From Treponema sp. (GTDB lineage: Bacteria; Spirochaetota; Spirochaetia; Treponematales; Breznakiellaceae), in assembly GCA_009786675.1 (NCBI GenBank), contig WQRP01000082.1, positions 1 to 7,085 on the forward strand: 7,085 bases of DNA, in the 5' to 3' direction. A model generated the notes under the pieces. It was given only the letters and a program-made list of their open reading frames with translations. It ran no database searches and was not told the DNA's origin. The translations under genes and the position numbers were made by a program. Below, piece after piece: positions 4,722 to 7,085 of this stretch. How positions within the stretch are numbered: position 1 is the first letter of the stretch; each line of letters opens with the position of its first letter.

Positions 4722-6963
4722 TGCCTTTCGCAAGATCGGGATCTGCATTCTCCAGTTTTTTTATGACCTGTGCCTCCGTGGTACGGTCAACAAGTTTAAG
4801 AATTTCGCTGGCGGCTTTCATCCCGTCGATAGGTGTATTGTTTTTGTTGCAAGGTGTGAGTTTTCTTGCCGATATTTGTTCAGCCTTACTGTAACGGTCA
4901 ATCACAATCTTGCCCGAATTTTCCAATTGGTAGACAAGTGAGACGATTTTTTGCTGGGATTCCTCAATATCTCTTATCGGTATCGACCCCATGCGTTCCA
5001 TATCCTCTTTGAGCATTTTAGATGCACGTTTGGACATATTTCTGAAAAATTTACTATGTATTTTTGTTTTCGCCCCCTTGAGAGCCTTGGAAAGCTCTGG
5101 AGCGTCCACTTTAGTCAAAAGCTCCAGAATGTCCCTGTCGGAAAAAAGAACAACATCCTCGAAAAAAAATATGCGGTTTTTAATATCTTCGGCAAGTTCA
5201 GACTCTTCATGTTCCAAGGTTTTAAGGATCATTTTTTCCGAGGCTAAGTTGGCAAGATCAAGAATTCTGACGATGTTTTCCATTTCGACGGTATTTGCGT
5301 CATCTTTGCCGAGCATATTCTCGATAGACGAAATTGGAAATTTATTTTCAAGTATTCGCTCGAACTCGTATAAAGATTCTAGGCAGATGGGATTTATTGT
5401 TGCAATACGGTGGATAACATCACCTTGAACGCAGGAGGATAAATTCTGTAATATGTACGCCGCCTTTTTCGATTCAATATGAGCTAGGATAAAAGCAATG
5501 ATCTGTGGATGTTCCCGCCGTAGAAAAACCAGCAGTCGAACCAGTCCCGTGTTGCGGATAAACCCGAAAGGCTGTTTTTGTAGACTCATAATGAGGCGAT
5601 CGATGGCATCAATTGCTTTCTGGTTTCCACGGGATATCTCCAACATCTCGCTAAACACCAAACCGCTACCCTTGATCGCGGCAAGGCAGATTTCCATGGT
5701 TCTATGTTTTTTAGGAACATACCAAAGCAACCAACCATTTTTCTTGAGCGCTTCAAGATAACTTTCCGATGTTCTAAGTTCCTCTGGCACATCTTGAAGC
5801 GACGTACCATTGGGCTTTTCGGTTGTTTCTTCTTCGTTTTCCTTCAGGAACTCTACAAGCATCTCACGTCTGTCTAGCAACTCCTGTAGGTATAGCATCT
5901 TGCCTTCGGGAAGTGTATTATTTTGCTTCTTAAGATTGAGAAGGGTCTGGACTTCAATTTTTATGTCTTCAATCTCTTTTAAGGCTTTTCCTTTTTCTGG
6001 TTTGAATTTTTCAGGCACATATTCAAATCCCCATCCGTCCTTTTTTACCGCTTCAAGACAGAGCTTCAATGTTTTTAGGTGTTCAGGTACATATTCAAGC
6101 GCAAAGCCACTTTTCTTTACCGCTTCGAGACAGATCTCCACCGTTTTGAGATGCTCGGGTACATATTCAAGCAATTCACCATCCCACATTACCGCAACAA
6201 GGCACATCTCCGTAGTTTTGAGATATTCTGGCACATATTCAAACGCCCTGCCATCCTTCTTTACTGCCTCAAGGCAAGTGACGGGTAACATGTGAATAAG
6301 CGGATCAATAGTAGCGTAGGGTAGGCACAAGCTTATCATGCCCTCGGTGTTCCCTAATTTGATTTCAAGGGCAACAAGAATAACCGTATCGGATGGCAAC
6401 GCAATCTGGGCAAATTTAAGCCCGTTGTCTATTCGCACAAGTCTAGGCCGCAGATCGATTATCTGAGACCACGCTTCGTGAATATCTTCAAGAATGTCGA
6501 TTATTACCCCTTTCATGCTGGATCGCTCAATGCCAGTCAGATTGTCATGATACTTGGTTCTTTCACCGGTACCCCCAAACAGGCGATCAATCAAGATAAT
6601 AGAGGCTTCGGGATTGATCTCCAGTATAGCGTTACCTTTGAGCTGTTCCATGCTGATGGTTGCCAATGTCGTGGGTCGTGAAAACGATAAAATATAATTT
6701 TCGTAAGTGAGTTCGTCCAACGACGCGACACTAACATGGACATTCATGCAAAGCTTGTCGGAAAGGCTCGATGCGATGAGCTTGGCAAGCTTTCCTTGCA
6801 TAATCGAAAGAACCCCGAGCTTTTTTCTTTCCTGCAACGTTTCTATCCAATAGCGTGCGATGGTATTTTGCGAATCTAGTCTGATTGCCTCTGAGAAGTC
6901 CTTAATTGCCATTTCTTGTTGATTTTTTATCCTATAAATATCTCCACGTCTAACGTAGGCCAT
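4648..6963 (-). CDS. TPR-FliM(M)-DUF4116-FliG(MC) motor-switch chimera
   Basis: A single open frame of 771 residues. Residues 2-34 are one TPR (AYVRRGDIY, AIKDFSEAIRLD). About 53-224 is the FliM middle domain: LDELTYENYI, LKGNAILEINPE, IDRLFGGTGE with the GGxG loop at 130-133, AWSQIIDLRPRL, FAQIALP, LCLPYATIDPLI. Residues 228-322 are four DUF4116 repeats; 323-390 is a charged coiled-coil-like linker; 399-442 holds one more repeat and a partial one. FliG sequence starts at about 438 in the linker helix before FliG_M: LQKQPFGFIRNT, EHPQ at 484-487, IFFF at 598-601 (usually MFVF), ALKGA, FFRNMSKRA, LKEDM, VEEAQQKI-like IEESQQKI. The torque-surface charges correspond to Lys629, Arg646, Glu653 and Asp654; the Arg297 equivalent (E. 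coli numbering, from memory) aligns with Pro662. Residues 713-749 repeat part of FliG. Missing are the CheY-binding FliM N-terminus, the SpoA domain and FliG_N. The ATG at 6963 lacks a clear Shine-Dalgarno; an in-frame TGA lies at 6999-6997. Confidence 0.85.
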   Translation of the reverse strand: MAYVRRGDIYRIKNQQEMAIKDFSEAIRLDSQNTIARYWIETLQERKKLGVLSIMQGKLAKLIASSLSDKLCMNVHVSVASLDELTYENYILSFSRPTTLATISMEQLKGNAILEINPEASIILIDRLFGGTGERTKYHDNLTGIERSSMKGVIIDILEDIHEAWSQIIDLRPRLVRIDNGLKFAQIALPSDTVILVALEIKLGNTEGMISLCLPYATIDPLIHMLPVTCLEAVKKDGRAFEYVPEYLKTTEMCLVAVMWDGELLEYVPEHLKTVEICLEAVKKSGFALEYVPEHLKTLKLCLEAVKKDGWGFEYVPEKFKPEKGKALKEIEDIKIEVQTLLNLKKQNNTLPEGKMLYLQELLDRREMLVEFLKENEEETTEKPNGTSLQDVPEELRTSESYLEALKKNGWLLWYVPKKHRTMEICLAAIKGSGLVFSEMLEISRGNQKAIDAIDRLIMSLQKQPFGFIRNTGLVRLLVFLRREHPQIIAFILAHIESKKAAYILQNLSSCVQGDVIHRIATINPICLESLYEFERILENKFPISSIENMLGKDDANTVEMENIVRILDLANLASEKMILKTLEHEESELAEDIKNRIFFFEDVVLFSDRDILELLTKVDAPELSKALKGAKTKIHSKFFRNMSKRASKMLKEDMERMGSIPIRDIEESQQKIVSLVYQLENSGKIVIDRYSKAEQISARKLTPCNKNNTPIDGMKAASEILKLVDRTTEAQVIKKLENADPDLAKGIKTYLQAPLKRHPLAGRQPSSTPN
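4714..4827 (-). repeat. Second, partial FliG-like helical segment at the chimera C-terminus
   Basis: Codons 713-750 read GMKAASEILKLVDRTTEAQ and then VIKKLENADPDLAKGIKT. This matches the FliG stretch 'GxxAxxEILNxVDRxTEKxIxxxLEEEDPELAEEIK' that joins the middle and C-terminal domains, and it is closer to that consensus than the copy already present at 561-596 (ENIVRILDLANLASEKMI). It therefore looks like the start of another FliG-derived module. The similarity ends at Ile748-Lys749, at the 3' boundary of the ATPase remnant. Confidence 0.65.
5638..5769 (-). repeat. Second DUF4116 block: one full unit and one partial unit
   Basis: Codons 399-442 of the chimera. The first unit keeps the core YLEALKKNGWLLWYVPKKHRT; the second (MEICLAAIKGSGLVFSEMLE) keeps the front half and then runs into FliG sequence. 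The block is preceded by VPEELRT, an end fragment of another unit, so the array was probably continuous before the charged linker of residues 323-390 came between its parts. Confidence 0.75.
5998..6282 (-). repeat. Four tandem 72-bp DUF4116 coding repeats
   Basis: Codons 228-322 of the chimera hold four units of about 24 residues, each with the pattern CLEAVKKDG-x2-xEYVPE-x-LKT. Unit cores are CLEAVKKDGRAFEYVPE, CLVAVMWDGELLEYVPE, CLEAVKKSGFALEYVPE and CLEAVKKDGWGFEYVPE. The period is exactly 72 bases, with divergence mostly in the two positions before EYVPE. DUF4116 units are predicted helical-hairpin repeats with no established activity; a scaffolding or interaction role is inference. Exact 72-bp periodicity makes copy number prone to change by slippage. 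Confidence 0.9.
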
Positions 6964-7028
6964 AACAGTTTCTGGGGCAAACCTGATTAGACCTCTTCAG
7001 AAATCAAAAAGAGCGCTAAACTATACGT

Positions 7029-7085
7029 GTGAAATACGAAAACACGAAGGAATACCCGTGCGGCAAATTCCGCCGCATGTGCGGG
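7029..7085 (+). CDS. Possible 5' end of an unidentified gene running off the window
   Basis: From GTG at 7029 the frame stays open for 19 codons to the window edge (VKYENTKEYPCGKFRRMCG), with two cysteines seven residues apart. The text looks protein-like and the orientation is divergent from the chimera, but there is no clear Shine-Dalgarno. A TATAGT on the opposite strand (7025-7020) could instead be a -10 element of the chimera gene. I do not recognise the family. Confidence 0.25.
   Translation, partial: MKYENTKEYPCGKFRRMCG
7055..7085. repeat. Imperfect inverted repeat at the window edge
   Basis: CCCG (7055-7058) pairs with CGGG (7082-7085), and TGCGGC (7059-7064) with GCCGCA (7072-7077), leaving a 7-base loop and a 4-base bulge. 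It resembles REP-type intergenic hairpins or a mobile-element end, but it also lies inside the possible ORF at 7029, so the pairing may be incidental. Confidence 0.35.

Noticed and set aside
5998..6282. CRISPR-like array
   Set aside because: The 72-bp period is continuous and codes for DUF4116 units; there are no unique spacers between short identical repeats.
5810..6295. Plus-strand frame with repeated CSGTYSS text
   Set aside because: The repetition is the antisense image of the DUF4116 repeats, not an independent repeat protein.

Overview
Likely source: a flagellated, gut-type spirochaete (Treponema or Breznakiella-like). This is inferred from spirochaete-style FliM and FliG sequence, DUF4116 repeats, and a DUF234-type AAA ATPase of a kind common in gut bacteria. 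No rRNA or other taxonomic marker is present. By eye, the window has two compositional halves. Bases 1 to about 3300 are GC-rich and densely coding. From about 3780 to the end the sequence is clearly AT-richer, roughly mid-40s percent GC. The junction holds decayed mobile and accessory DNA.

Left half (1-3281), ordinary chromosomal genes. The window opens in the last membrane segment of a GldG-like ABC-transporter auxiliary protein. Five bases after its stop an intact DUF4340 protein starts, which is the usual gldG-DUF4340 pairing. Convergent to it is a two-TM protein on the minus strand with a degenerate GGDEF-like C-terminus, and the two stop codons touch (TAG|CTA). A 45-bp divergent spacer then leads to an intact Memo-family gene (AmmeMemoRadiSam protein B).

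Junction (3282-4721), a graveyard. It holds an N-terminal remnant of an IS256-family transposase on the minus strand, broken by several small frameshifts. Directly abutting it is a plus-strand remnant of a DUF234/archaeal-type AAA ATPase. That remnant has lost its P-loop, has large deletions, and has a mutated Walker B region and a mutated nuclease-like motif.

Right half (4648-6963), the main discovery candidate. A single uninterrupted 771-residue minus-strand ORF joins one TPR, the FliM middle domain, four tandem 24-residue DUF4116 repeats, a charged coiled-coil-like linker, more DUF4116 sequence, the FliG middle and C-terminal domains, and a second partial FliG-like helical segment. It keeps both sides of the known FliM-FliG contact, the GGxG loop of FliM and the EHPQ motif of FliG, on one chain. 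It lacks the CheY-binding N-terminus of FliM, the FliN-like SpoA domain of FliM, and the FliF-binding FliG_N domain. The last residues are read antisense through the end of the ATPase remnant, so the gene appears truncated or fused at that junction. It may be a functional motor-switch chimera, a decoy or a domestication product, or a recombination product on its way to decay. The sequence alone cannot decide.
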